Shown one piece after another: positions 16,712-26,600 of a DNA stretch of 64,000 bases (within the stretch, counting starts at the first letter, position 1; every line of letters starts with the position of its first letter). Source of the DNA: Methanobacteriota archaeon (GTDB lineage Archaea; JAADCQ01; Methanopyri; Methanopyrales; Methanopyraceae). A model generated the notes under the pieces. It worked only from the letters and a program-made list of their open reading frames with translations, was not told the DNA's origin and did not search any database. The stretch spans positions 62,001-126,000 of the forward strand of contig JAMOPO010000015.1 in NCBI GenBank assembly GCA_027064425.1, given 5' to 3'. Both the position numbers and the translations under genes were made by a program.

Positions 16712-16753
16712 GCCCCGCGGGGCGAACCCCGCACCCGGGGAGCCCCGCGGGGT
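16712..16753 (+). ncRNA. Archaeal SECIS element in the fwuB 3' UTR
   Basis: The hairpin begins 33 bases after the fwuB stop. A 12-pair GC stem (16712-16723 with 16742-16753) is interrupted by an internal loop of GAA (16724-16726) facing a single A (16741). A 5-pair CCCCG/CGGGG stem (16727-16731 with 16736-16740) and a CACC loop cap it. The GAA/A asymmetric bulge below a short GC stem is the hallmark of archaeal SECIS elements, which act from the 3' UTR. It can direct both TGA codons of fwuB. Confidence 0.85.
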
Positions 16754-16756
16754 TAA

Positions 16757-16775
16757 GCGGGGGTAAGCCCCCCGC
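16757..16775 (+). terminator. GC-rich hairpin after the SECIS
   Basis: GCGGGGG and CCCCCGC pair across a 5-base loop just past the SECIS. Another small hairpin (CCCCG/CGGGG, 16687-16701) lies just before it. They could end or stabilise the fwuGDB transcript, though no T-run follows. Confidence 0.35.
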
Positions 16776-16818
16776 GGCCCGGGGCCCTCACCCCCTCCTC
16801 CCCTCAGGGGGTCCTCCG

Positions 16819-17145
16819 TTGGGGCGCGATCCCGAGCCCCGCTGCCCGTACTGCGGGTCCCCGTCCTGCGTCAACGAGTCCGCCCTGTCGCTGTTCCTCC
16901 GCGCCTCCGAGCGCATCGCGAGATACGTCGTGAAGGAGCGAGACAAGGTGGACGATGACGACCCCCTGTTCCGCCCCTCCTTCGGCGAGGTTGGCGTCTG
17001 CCGAGAGACCTCGCGCCGGATTTGGGCGTGCCCGTACTGCCGCTCCCTGATCCCCGAGCCGGAACCCGACGGGATGACCGCCCGGTGCCCCGAGTGCGGT
17101 CGCGAGGCCAACGTTGCCCCCTCACGCCGCAAGATCGTGTGCTGA
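16819..17145 (+). CDS. Small zinc-ribbon protein of unknown function
   Basis: A 108-residue protein with three Cys pairs: CPYCGSPSC at the N-terminus, CPYC near residue 73 and CPEC near residue 92. The last two pairs probably form one treble-clef or rubredoxin-like zinc site. The middle is helical and charged. TTG 16819 was chosen because AGGGGGT lies 6 bases upstream. It sits between fwuB/SECIS and fwdA, so it may help assemble or regulate the dehydrogenase; this is inferred from position only. Confidence 0.6.
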   Translation: MGRDPEPRCPYCGSPSCVNESALSLFLRASERIARYVVKERDKVDDDDPLFRPSFGEVGVCRETSRRIWACPYCRSLIPEPEPDGMTARCPECGREANVAPSRRKIVC

Positions 17146-17160
17146 CGCGGGGGGATGCCC

Positions 17161-18903
17161 TTGGCCAAAGAGCTCCTGATCAAGAACGCGTGCGTGTACG
17201 ACCCGCTCAACGGTATTGAGGGCGAGGTGATGGACCTGGGCGTGAAGGATGGCAAGATCGTGGACCCGTCCGAGGTGGACGAGTCGAAGGCGAAGGTCAT
17301 CGACGCGGAAGGACGCCTGACCATGGCCGGTGGGGTCGACATTCACGCGCACGTGGCCGGGCCCAAGGTGAACGTCGGCCGCATCTTCCGCCCGGAGGAC
17401 AGCCGCCGGCTGCAGGTGGCGCTCAAGAAGCTCGGTCCCCGGTCCGGCTCCGGCTTCTCCGTCCCGTCCACGACGCTGACGGGCTACATGTACGCGCAGA
17501 TGGGCTACACGACCGTGATGGAGGCCGCGACCCCGCCCCTAATGACGCGGCACACGCACGAGGAGATCCGGGACACGCCCATCCTGGACCAGAGCGCCTA
17601 CACTCTGATGGGTAACAACTGGATCCTGTACGAGTACATCCGGGAGGGAGAGCTGGAGAAGGCGGCCGCGTTCGCGGCCTGGCTGCTGCGGGCGACGAAG
17701 GGCTTCGTGATCAAGATGGTCAACCCCGGCGGCACGGAGGCGTGGGGCTGGGGTAAGAACGTCCACAGCCTGGACGACGAGGTCCCGTACTTCGGCCTGA
17801 CGCCGGCGGAGATCTACCAGAACTACGTCAAGATCAACGAGCTGCTGGGCCTACCGCACTCCATCCACATCCACCCGAACCTGCTGGGCGAGCCCGGCAA
17901 CTACGAGATCACCCTGGGCACGTGGGACGCGGTCCGTGACGCGGGCGTCGATCCCGACCCGCAGCTGGGCGAGCGGGAGCAGATCGTGCACAGCACTCAC
18001 GTGCAGTTCCACGCGTACGGTGGTGACTCCTGGGCGACCTTCGAGTCCCGGGCGGAGGACATCGCGAAGTACCTGAACAAGCACGAGGAGGTCACGATCG
18101 ACCTGGGCGCCGTGACCCTCGACGAGACCACGACCATGACCGCGGACGGCCCGCTGGAGTGGGAGCTGCACGAGCTGACCGGCTTCAAGTGGGCGAACTG
18201 CGACGTCGAGGTCGAGACCGGCTCCGGCGTCGTCCCGTTCATTTACAGCCCGAAGAACCCCGTGCACTCCGTCCAGTGGGCCATCGGCCTCGAGATCGCC
18301 CTGCTGACCGAGAACCCGTGGCAGGTGGTCATCTCGACGGACCACCCCAACGCCGGCCCGTTCCACCGGTACCCGCGGGTCATCGCCTGGCTGATGAGCG
18401 AGCCGTACCGGGAGGAGTGGCTGGAGAGAGTGCACGACTGGGTCGGCCAGCGCGCGGTTCTGGGCACCATCGACCGAGAGTACACCTGGACGGAGGTGGC
18501 CATCACCACCCGGGCCGCGCCCGCCAAGATGCTGGGACTGTCCGATCGGATCGGGCACCTGGGCGAGGGCGCCTACGCGCACATCGCGATCTACGACATC
18601 AAGCCGGACGAGGTGGACCCGTCCCGGGACTACGCTGAGGTCGAGCGAGCCCTGGAGCAGGCTTGGCTGGTCGTGAAGGACGGCGAGATCGTCGTGCAGG
18701 ACGGCGTGGTGGTCAACGAGGTTACCGGTCGGACCTACTGGGTGGACGTGAAGGTGCCCGAGGACATCCTGGAGGAGGTGAAGAAGGACCTGGAGACCAA
18801 GTTCCGGCGCTACTACTCCGTGAACCTGGGCAACTACCAGGTGCAGGACGTGTACCTCCCGCGAGAGGAGCGGATCGTGATCGACGCCCGAGACCGCTTC
18901 TAG
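17161..18903 (+). CDS. fwdA: Formylmethanofuran dehydrogenase subunit A (amidohydrolase)
   Basis: Amidohydrolase-type subunit that condenses formate with methanofuran at a dinuclear metal site. It has the metal ligands in AGGVDIHAHVAG (HxH), the carboxylated Lys region GFVIKMVNPGG, HIHPN, and the late Asp in STDHPNAGPFHRYPR. The 581-residue length is normal for the family. TTG 17161 lies six bases after GGGGGG (17149-17154); the upstream ATG 17155 would touch the SD directly. It is the large partner of FwuB, and only 15 bases separate it from fwdC. Confidence 0.95.
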   Translation: MAKELLIKNACVYDPLNGIEGEVMDLGVKDGKIVDPSEVDESKAKVIDAEGRLTMAGGVDIHAHVAGPKVNVGRIFRPEDSRRLQVALKKLGPRSGSGFSVPSTTLTGYMYAQMGYTTVMEAATPPLMTRHTHEEIRDTPILDQSAYTLMGNNWILYEYIREGELEKAAAFAAWLLRATKGFVIKMVNPGGTEAWGWGKNVHSLDDEVPYFGLTPAEIYQNYVKINELLGLPHSIHIHPNLLGEPGNYEITLGTWDAVRDAGVDPDPQLGEREQIVHSTHVQFHAYGGDSWATFESRAEDIAKYLNKHEEVTIDLGAVTLDETTTMTADGPLEWELHELTGFKWANCDVEVETGSGVVPFIYSPKNPVHSVQWAIGLEIALLTENPWQVVISTDHPNAGPFHRYPRVIAWLMSEPYREEWLERVHDWVGQRAVLGTIDREYTWTEVAITTRAAPAKMLGLSDRIGHLGEGAYAHIAIYDIKPDEVDPSRDYAEVERALEQAWLVVKDGEIVVQDGVVVNEVTGRTYWVDVKVPEDILEEVKKDLETKFRRYYSVNLGNYQVQDVYLPREERIVIDARDRF

Positions 18904-18918
18904 CGGGGGAGCGACCCC

Positions 18919-19722
18919 GTGAGGGAGGTCATCCTGACGCCGAAGGAGCGGCCCGACGTACCGCTGGAGGCGGAGGTGATCACGCCGGACGAGTTCGCCG
19001 GCAGGGACCCCGAGGAGATCCTCGAACTCACCGTGTACGAGGGCAACCGAGAGCGCGAGCTGGGCGACTTCTTCGACCTAGAGGGCCGGCCCGGCGACTC
19101 GGCCGACGAGACCCGCATCGTCATCGACGGTGACGTCGACCACGTGAAGCTCATCGGCCACGAGATGAGCGGCGGAGAGATCATCGTCGAGGGCGACGTC
19201 GGCCGCCACGCCGGCGCCCAGATGGAGGGCGGCAGGCTCGTGGTCAAAGGTGACGCCGACGACTGGGTCGGGCGCGAGATGAAGGGCGGCGAGATCATCG
19301 TCAAGGGTGATGCGGGCAACTACGTCGGCGCGACCTACCGGGGCGAGTGGCGCGGTATGAGCGGTGGCCGGATCGTCGTCAAGGGCGACGCCGGCGACGA
19401 GATCGGCGAGTGGATGTCAGACGGCGAGATCGTCATCGAGGGCGACGCCGGCATCATGATCGGCATTCACATGCAGGGTGGTCAGATCATCGTCCGGGGC
19501 AGTTGCGGCGTCCGTCCGGGCGCGGAGATGGAGGCGGGTACTATCGTCGTGCAGGGTCGCGTCGAGGACATCCTCCCGACCTTCAAGTACCAGGGCACGG
19601 AGCGTGACCCGGTCGATGGAGTGTCCGGGGAGTTCCACCTGTTCAAGGGTGACTACTCCAACGGTCCCGACGTGAAGGGCAAGCTCTACGTGGACGCCGC
19701 GCTCAACGACGTCCCCGAGTAG
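18919..19722 (+). CDS. fwdC: Formylmethanofuran dehydrogenase subunit C
   Basis: A 267-residue beta-helix subunit homologous to the C-terminal domain of glutamate synthase. About seven copies of a repeat of the form GGEIIVEGDVGRHAG, GGRLVVKGDADDWVG and GGRIVVKGDAGDEIG are visible, each contributing one coil. FwdC fastens subunits A and B and brackets the formate tunnel. It ends the dehydrogenase block. No second fwdB gene (cysteine type) is in the window. Confidence 0.95.
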   Translation: MREVILTPKERPDVPLEAEVITPDEFAGRDPEEILELTVYEGNRERELGDFFDLEGRPGDSADETRIVIDGDVDHVKLIGHEMSGGEIIVEGDVGRHAGAQMEGGRLVVKGDADDWVGREMKGGEIIVKGDAGNYVGATYRGEWRGMSGGRIVVKGDAGDEIGEWMSDGEIVIEGDAGIMIGIHMQGGQIIVRGSCGVRPGAEMEAGTIVVQGRVEDILPTFKYQGTERDPVDGVSGEFHLFKGDYSNGPDVKGKLYVDAALNDVPE

Positions 19723-19779
19723 GAACGCGGGTAGGGAACGCTTTTTCCTCCCCTCCAGGCGCTCCCCCCGGGGTCGCCC

Positions 19780-20079
19780 TTGAAGGAGCTCGAGATGTCC
19801 CCCGACGAGCTCTACCGCTACTTCCTCGAGCGCGTCGAGCAGGGCGACTACGTCGAGCTCAACTACGCCTTCGTGCACATTCCGGGCGAGGTCGTGCAGG
19901 TTACCGAGCGTCACCTGCACCTGTACGTCAAGTCCGACCTGGCCCCCGGCATCCGCCGGTACGACCTGCGCGAGATCTGCGAGATGATGCTGGAGATGGT
20001 TCACCGGCCCCGCGAGGGCCGACCGGTCAAGATCGTCGTGAAGGGTGGGTCCAAGTCCCCGCGCCTCGAGCTGCTCTAG
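19780..20079 (+). CDS. Small methanogen protein, possibly DUF2097-like
   Basis: A 99-residue protein from TTG 19780, with an acidic helical start (SPDELYRYFLERVEQGDYVELNY split) and a beta-rich middle (HIPGEVVQVTERHLHLYVKS). The pattern recalls small DUF2097 proteins of methanogens, but I cannot confirm this. A TATA-like CGCTTTTTCC near 19740 suggests its own promoter. Function unknown. Confidence 0.6.
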   Translation: MKELEMSPDELYRYFLERVEQGDYVELNYAFVHIPGEVVQVTERHLHLYVKSDLAPGIRRYDLREICEMMLEMVHRPREGRPVKIVVKGGSKSPRLELL

Positions 20080-20083
20080 TTCC

Positions 20084-20100
20084 GTTGAGGATAACTCAAC
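20084..20100 (+). terminator. Hairpin after the 19.8-kb gene
   Basis: GTTGAG and CTCAAC pair perfectly around a GATAA loop, four bases after the stop codon. It may end or protect the transcript. Confidence 0.35.
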
Positions 20101-20120
20101 GCCGCCCGGCGACCCGCGGC

Positions 20121-20130
20121 CTATTTTTAG
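20121..20130 (+). promoter_or_regulatory. Candidate TATA box for the 20.2-kb surface protein
   Basis: CTATTTTTAG lies 37 bases before the TTG start in an otherwise GC-rich gap. It fits an archaeal promoter. Confidence 0.5.
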
Positions 20131-20166
20131 CGTGCTAAACTGGTTTTGTGGTGGGGTTAACCGGAG

Positions 20167-22059
20167 TTGAGCTGGTGGAGGGCGGCGGTACCCCTCCTCG
20201 CCGCGGTGCTGCTGTGCCTCGGGTCGGGCCAGGCGCTGCAGGTTCAGTGGCAGGTGACGCTGGACCAGGCCATGCAGTGGAACGAGCAGGAGAAGAAGTG
20301 GACCGACCAGTCCGTCGCCTCCCGCGACGGGTACTACTACCAGATCCGCGGCCCGGCCGTGGCCACGGACGGTGACGTGGTCCTCGTCGCCTGGGAGGAG
20401 TGGTCCGAGGGCGGAACCACGGTCGGCAGGATCGGGCTGAAGGCCGTGGATACCGGTGGTCAGGTGGTGGGGGAGGCCACCGTCAACCCCGATGAGAACT
20501 GCGTGATGTTCGGGCCGGCGCTGGCCAGCTACGGTCGGGGCGAGTTCCTGCTGGCGGTCGCCGAGGTGCCGTCGGACAAGCTTCAGACCCAGGATTACGG
20601 GACGCTGAAGGTGTACAAGGTGACCGTGGCGAACGGCCAGGTGACCTGCAACCCGGTGAACGTCACCGCGAGCAACGGCGCCTACCCGTACCTGGTCCAC
20701 CTGGGCCGGGACGCGTCCGGTAACGAGTACGTAGCGCTCCTGTACGAGTCCTGGTCGCCCGACTCCGGCGCGGGCGACGTCGTCCTGCAGGTGCTGAAGA
20801 TCGACACGTCGGGCAACGTGACCGCCCTGTGGTCGACCCCGCTGACGGTCGCTAAGGGCGTGTGCAAGGACTACGTGAAGGACAACGTCCACTACTTCGG
20901 TCACGCGCGGCCGGTGGCCTCGGTGTACCGCGACGGCGGTAGCGAGTACCTGATCGTGGCGCTGACCGACTACTCGAGCGCGACGCCGAACATCTCGAGC
21001 TGGGGCTTCTTCGGCGAGTGGCGGGGCTGCAAGGTCCGCGCGTTCGTGATCCAGCTGCCAGGTGACCTGTCCGAGCTGGAGCGGAGTCAGCCGAGCGTGA
21101 TCGAGGTCCAGGGCAGCCTCACGCTGATCAACGACACGAACGAGCTGCCGTGGGTCGCGGACAACGTGATCGTGTACCGGGCCGGCCCGCTCTGGGGCAG
21201 CATGAGCGCCTCGGACACGACGCCGGACATCTACGCGGCCGTCATCGAGAATGAGGGCGGTCAGTGGGTCTTCAAGTGCGACCGGCCCGTGTACCGGCGG
21301 ATCTACACGCAGACGGCCCCGTGCGTGGTCCATGTGTACAATGACACCAGCGGCGGTCGCTATTACCTGGTGGTGTTCTCGGACAACAGCGGCGGGTTCG
21401 GTAAGGAGCGAATCGCCGGGGTCCTGCTGAGGTACAAGAGCGGCCGGCTGCAGGTGCTGGCCCAGTACGACCTGACGGGGTACGGGAACGGCGTGTACTT
21501 CTACTGCCCGACGGCGGCCGCGGTGGCGACGGAGTACGGTAACGCCGAGGTGGCGGTGACGTTCTACAAGGGCGACTCAGGGTACGGTGGGCACAAGATC
21601 GGCGACGTGGTCGTCGACCTGGCGGTGATCGGCGAGCCGGTCGAGGAGATGGCTTCCTGGGTGGAGCAGCTCGTCTCGGAGCTGGAGCGGACGCGCGTGG
21701 ACCTGCAGCAGGGTCTGAAGAACGTGCAGCGCGACCTGAAGAGCACCAAGAAGGAGCTGGACAGCGTCAAGCAGGACGTCGACAAGGTGAAGCAGGATCT
21801 CCAGGGTGTGCGGAGCAAGGTGAGCGATCTCGAGAAGAAGGTGAAGGACGTCGAGAGCCGGATCAGCGGCGTGGAAAGTGAGATCCAGGGCGTCAAGAGC
21901 GAGGTGAAGAGCGTGAAGGAGGAGGTGAGCGGCGTGAAGGGCAAGGTGGAGAGACTGGAGGGGCGAGTGAGCAAGCTGGAGCGGCGCAAGATTCCGGTGG
22001 CCGGTGCGGTGGCGCTGCTGTCACTGATCGCCGCGCTGGCGGCGCGCCGGCGGCACTAG
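20167..22059 (+). CDS. Secreted coiled-coil surface protein
   Basis: A 630-residue exported protein. Residues 1-24 are a signal peptide (WWRAAVPLLAAVLLCLGSGQA). Residues 25-490 are beta-rich, with many Trp/Tyr and repeats of the form V-Y-x-D or V-A-x-T-D-G-D, which suggests a beta-propeller-like sensor or binding domain. Residues about 496-612 are an uninterrupted heptad coiled coil (VKQDVDKVKQDLQGVRSKV and so on). It ends in IPVAGAVALLSLIAALAARRRH, a membrane anchor with an IPV start and basic tail. The coil could hold the head domain through the cell envelope. No family recognised. Its 3' end overlaps the convergent toroid gene by 39 bases. Confidence 0.75.
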   Translation: MSWWRAAVPLLAAVLLCLGSGQALQVQWQVTLDQAMQWNEQEKKWTDQSVASRDGYYYQIRGPAVATDGDVVLVAWEEWSEGGTTVGRIGLKAVDTGGQVVGEATVNPDENCVMFGPALASYGRGEFLLAVAEVPSDKLQTQDYGTLKVYKVTVANGQVTCNPVNVTASNGAYPYLVHLGRDASGNEYVALLYESWSPDSGAGDVVLQVLKIDTSGNVTALWSTPLTVAKGVCKDYVKDNVHYFGHARPVASVYRDGGSEYLIVALTDYSSATPNISSWGFFGEWRGCKVRAFVIQLPGDLSELERSQPSVIEVQGSLTLINDTNELPWVADNVIVYRAGPLWGSMSASDTTPDIYAAVIENEGGQWVFKCDRPVYRRIYTQTAPCVVHVYNDTSGGRYYLVVFSDNSGGFGKERIAGVLLRYKSGRLQVLAQYDLTGYGNGVYFYCPTAAAVATEYGNAEVAVTFYKGDSGYGGHKIGDVVVDLAVIGEPVEEMASWVEQLVSELERTRVDLQQGLKNVQRDLKSTKKELDSVKQDVDKVKQDLQGVRSKVSDLEKKVKDVESRISGVESEIQGVKSEVKSVKEEVSGVKGKVERLEGRVSKLERRKIPVAGAVALLSLIAALAARRRH

Positions 22060-23616
22060 CGGTGCGACGGGGATCACCTTGGGCTTCCGCGGTTTCTTCT
22101 CCCCTCCCGCCGGTGCCGTCCTCTTCTTGTGGCTCACCTCGGTCCTCTGGGCCGTCTTGCTAACCTTCCCGCTCACCTTCTTCTCGGACCCGGACTCCAC
22201 GGCCTCAGCTCCCTCGGCGGCTCCGGTTTCTACGCGGCTCGGCTGATTAGTGCCGTAGTACAGGTCCGGTCGCAGGTACGCCTCGAGCGCCCTCATGGCG
22301 TACGATGTCGCCCAGATCGAGGCGGGCTCGTAGGAGGCCCCCTCGGCGGTGCTCGTGACGTTCCTCGCCGGCCAGGGCCACCCGCCGTACCACTCCGGGT
22401 GTCCCAGCCTCAGGGCGTCCTCGCGCCACTGCTGGGAGACTAGCCACGCGATCGTGGCGTGCACGTTGTACTCCGGGTCCGTGATCAGGTCCGCCAGCCT
22501 GCGCTCGCCTCCGGGGGTCTTGACCGGCACGTCCGCGCCCACGTTGAACCAGATCGCCTTGAGGACGGCCAACCGGAGCACGTTGGCCGTGACGGTGGTC
22601 TCCGGTGATCCCTGGGCCTCGAGGTAGGCCGCTGAGTACGCCCAGGCCGGGCCCCTGCCGAGCTCCGTCTGGACCCACGTGACGCCCGCCTTGTCCGAGT
22701 TGAACAGCCACTGCAGGCCCAGCTTGATGGCCTTCAGTATCCGATCCTCGCTCACGTTCAGGCCGAGCCGATCGGCCAGCCGGTAGACGTCGATCAGCGT
22801 TGAGAGCACGTAGGCCTGGGTGTCGGCCGAGTACTCCTGGCACATCAGGCCGGAGTACCAGGAACCGTCCTCGTTCTGGTTCCTCAGCAGCCACTCGACG
22901 CCGCGCTCGACGGCCCTCTTGACGCGCTCGACGAGGTCCGAGGGAAGTCCCAGCTCGCTCCGGCGCTGCAGGACCTCGAGCAGGGCGGAGACGGCCGCCG
23001 CCGTGTGCCACGCGGAGCCCTCCTTGGACTCCTCCTTCTTCCTGCTCCATCCGCCGTCCTCCAGCTGCTCGTCCAGGAGCCAAACCACCGCCCGCTTGAC
23101 CGCGTTGAGGACCTCGGGAGAGTCACCACCGATCCTGAGGAGCAGCCGGATCCCGGCGGCGGTGTCGGACGTTTGGCTGCCGGAGTGCACGATCCCGCGG
23201 TAGGCCCAGCCGACCCCCCAACCGCCGTCCTCGTTCTGGTTCTCAACCGCCCACCTGACGGCCGCCCGCAGGGCCTCCCGCCACTCCCGCTGGGGCGGCT
23301 CGGCCGGGACTCCGTCCGGCGCGCGGTCCGGTAGCAGGCCCATTTCATCCGCCAGGTGCAGCGCCGGGCACGCCAGGCAGATGGACTTCAGCTCGTAGTT
23401 GAACGTCGGCTTCCACAGGTGCTCACTGGGCAGGTACCAGCCGCCCTTGTCCGCCGGCACGAACCACCAGACGGCTCCCGCCTCGATGGCCCCCCTGCAG
23501 GACCCGGACAGCCGCTGGTAGGCGCCGGTTTTCGTCCAGTCCAGAGCCAGGCCGGGGGTAAGCTGGGCGAGCAGGGCCGCGAGCAGGATCGCGACGGGGC
23601 GGCTCAGCGCGGTCAC
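22021..23616 (-). CDS. Secreted alpha/alpha-toroid (terpenoid-cyclase-fold) protein
   Basis: A 531-residue protein with a signal peptide (VAILLAALLAQLTPGLA). It contains repeated QNEDGGWGVGW / EQLEDGGWSRK / NQNEDGSWYSG motifs, the QW-like repeats of prenyltransferase/squalene-cyclase alpha-alpha barrels. There is no DxDD or other cyclase acid motif that I can see, so it is probably a binding protein. The same fold forms the corrinoid-binding half of transcobalamin and intrinsic factor. It ends with a Lys/Pro-rich linker and IPVAPLVPPARR. It is divergent from the giant CobN-like gene, 53 bases away, suggesting joint regulation. Confidence 0.75.
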   Translation of the reverse strand: MTALSRPVAILLAALLAQLTPGLALDWTKTGAYQRLSGSCRGAIEAGAVWWFVPADKGGWYLPSEHLWKPTFNYELKSICLACPALHLADEMGLLPDRAPDGVPAEPPQREWREALRAAVRWAVENQNEDGGWGVGWAYRGIVHSGSQTSDTAAGIRLLLRIGGDSPEVLNAVKRAVVWLLDEQLEDGGWSRKKEESKEGSAWHTAAAVSALLEVLQRRSELGLPSDLVERVKRAVERGVEWLLRNQNEDGSWYSGLMCQEYSADTQAYVLSTLIDVYRLADRLGLNVSEDRILKAIKLGLQWLFNSDKAGVTWVQTELGRGPAWAYSAAYLEAQGSPETTVTANVLRLAVLKAIWFNVGADVPVKTPGGERRLADLITDPEYNVHATIAWLVSQQWREDALRLGHPEWYGGWPWPARNVTSTAEGASYEPASIWATSYAMRALEAYLRPDLYYGTNQPSRVETGAAEGAEAVESGSEKKVSGKVSKTAQRTEVSHKKRTAPAGGEKKPRKPKVIPVAPLVPPARRQRGDQ

Positions 23617-23669
23617 CCCCGAAACCTTAATTTCAGCGGCGTTTCCGGCCGGTCACCCGGGGTTAAGTT

Positions 23670-26600
23670 GTGATACAAGTAGTTTCAGCTTTGCTTTTGG
23701 CGCTTTTAGTGGTCCAGTCCCCCGTTTCCGCCGCTCCCGTCGGACCCGTGGAAATCACGATCTTCGGGAACGCGGCTAAGGGGTCGCCCGAGGAGGTCAA
23801 GCTGGTGGAGGAGACCGTCTACTCCGACCTCGGGATTCGGGTCAAACTGCACGTTCACAACGTGCTGGTGAGCTGGGGCGACCAGAGCGCGCCGGTGGAC
23901 TTCGACGCGCTGGCACGGGACATCGAACGGTCGCAGATCGTCGTGCTCGACAACATGGGCCCGCTACCGGGACCGTTCGTGGAGGAGCTCTCCTCTCGGG
24001 TGCTCGGCCACCCGGTGACCGACGTCTCGAGCTTCTTCCGCGAGCTGGCGCGGCGGAAGCGGCTCGTCGCCTGCGTGACGGGTGACCAGCACGACTTCAT
24101 CCTCCTCGGCCCCGGGTGCCGCAGAATCTGCGACAACACGGCCGCGGTCGCCAACTTGGGCTTCCTGTTCCGGTTCTCGGACTCGCTGGTGCCGGTGGTG
24201 GAGTACCTGCTGTGGCTCGCGTACCCGGACGTGCCCGCGGAGCGGCTTCGCCTCTCCTCCATCCGCGTCTCCTTCGTGGCCGCCTATGTGCCCGGTCGGG
24301 GATGGGTGTTCCCGGAGGTTTCCGGCGCCGAGCTGGAGCGGGCGTACCACGAGTGGCTCCGCAGGCTGGAGTCGGGCCGCGGTGGGGGGCTGTGGTTCGA
24401 GGTTAGGATGGCGATCCTGCCGTCCTGGGTCAGGGGGTTGCGCGAGCGCTGCCTGGGCTTCCTCAAGGGATTGAATCTGCCGACACGCCGGCTGGTGGTC
24501 GTGCTGGACTACGTCGACGCGCTGTACAAGGGTGAAGCGGACCTGGTGGTCCGGATCGTGGAGGCCGTTCGGAGCGAGCTGGAGCGGGCCGGCCTGAAGG
24601 ACGTGGGCGTCATCGCCCTGCTCTGCGACGGGAACGTGGTCTCCCCGGTGGACTACCAGGGGACCGGGCTCCTGCAGGAGCTCAGGCGCCTGGGCTACGA
24701 GGTGGCCGCGGTGGTCTCCCTGTGGGCGTTCACGATGAACTACCCGGACTCGGCCGCGTGGGCGCTCATGGAGCTCGACGCGCCCGTGATCAAGGTCGTG
24801 TATCCGTTCTGGGCCGACTGGCTCTGCGAGCCGTGGCGCTACCTGAACATGGAGCGGGGCTCGCCCGACACTGGGCTCACCGGGGCCGTGTTCGAGTGGA
24901 GCTACCAGGTGGTCGGCGGGCCCGAGCTGGAGGGCGCGTTCTGGTTCAAGCTGTGCGCGCTGAAGCGGACCGGGGAGATGCGGCTCCTGCCACTGCGGGA
25001 CGTGATCGAGGATCTCGCTCGGTTAGTCACCGGGTTCGTGCGGCTCCGTTACCTGCCGGAGTCGAGGAAGCGGGTCGCGTTCATCCTCTACTGCTACCCG
25101 CCGGGCCGGGACGCGATCGGCGCCTCGTACCTGGACGTTTTCCGGTCGCTGATCAACGTCCTAACGGCCATGGTCGAGCGGGGGTACGACCTGGGTCCGG
25201 CGACCCCGTTGTTCCGCACGTTGGCGGAGCTGCGGCGCCGGGATCCCGGGGCGGCTGAGGAGTTCGAGGAGCGGCTGGCTCACGCCCTGATGGAGGCCGC
25301 GGACCTGGTGCTCAAGAACGTGGGGCCGTGGGCGAAGGGTGAGCTCGCGGAGATGGTCCGGCTGTACCGGGGTGGGCGCGCCGAGCGCGTGATCCGCTGG
25401 AGGTCGGGCGAGATGAGGGTCACCGTAGAGGGCGGGCGAGTGGTCTGGGTGGACGTGGACGGGCGCTCCTACGTGCTCGGCACGGTCGGGCCGGACCAGC
25501 TGGTGCCCGTGGAGGAGCTCGAGCGGTGGTATCGGGAGGACGTCCTCCCCCGGTTCCGGTACTACCTGTCCCTGCTGCAGGGTGACGATGAGCGGGTGCG
25601 GCGGGCGCGGGAGTCGCTTGAGCGGTGGATGAGGGCGGTGGAGCGCTGCTTCGGGCCGCCGACGGACAACAGGGGGATCATGCGGTGGGGCCGGCACTAC
25701 GTCATCCCGGCGCTCAGGCTGGGCAACGTGGTGATCATGCTGCAGCCCGTCAGGGGGTGGTCGGGCTCCCCGGAGCTCGTGTACCACTCGCCGGACCTGC
25801 CGCCGCAGTGGCAGTACATCGCCGCGTACGAGTGGCTGCGCCGCGTGTTCCGGGCGGACGCGGTGGTGCACGTGGGCACGCACGGGACGCTGGAGTGGTT
25901 GCCGGGACACCAGGTGGGGCTGCTGGGCGTGGACTGGTCGCACCTGCTCCTACCCGACGTCCCGCACTTCTACATTTACATCGTCAGTAACCCGGGCGAG
26001 GCCATGGTCGCCAAGTACCGATCCGGCCCCGTCCTCCTCACGCACCTCCCACCAGCCTGGAGCTACTTCCGCGACTTCAAGAGGTACGGCAGGCTGTGGC
26101 GCGAGATCACGCACTACCTGCAGCTGCGGATGATCGGTGGAGACCCGAGGGTGATGGGGGAGATCCGCAGGCGGATCGTGGAGGAGGCGGAGCGCCTGGG
26201 ACTGCTGCGGACCGTGGTCGACGCGATCCTGTCGGAGCAGGGTGGTGGTACGGCTCAGGACCCGAGGCGGTGGGCGCTTGAGCACTTCGACGAGTTCGTG
26301 GACAAGCTGCACGACTTCCTGCTGGAGCTGGCGCTGAGCAACGTGGCGTACGGGCTCCACGTGTACGGTCGGGATCCGGACCCGGAGGTCGCGCTGGAGG
26401 AGGCGAGCGCGCTAGCCTCCTCGATGATCAAGGTCAACGCCGTCTTCGCTTACTACGCGGGGCTGATCGGGTACCCGGACCCGGGCGAGCTGGAGCGGTT
26501 CCGGGCGGAGCGTCCCGACGAGTTCGTGACGTTCAAGACTCGACTCCGGGAGTGCCTCCGGCGGATCCTTTCCGAGGTCATCCGAGACCCCGTCCTAGTC

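Noticed and set aside
19417-21333. 638-codon open frame on the minus strand across fwdC and the 20.2-kb gene
   Set aside because: It spans two real genes and an intergenic region and has low-complexity Asp/Val/His/Arg composition; the opposite strand has clear motifs and a signal peptide.
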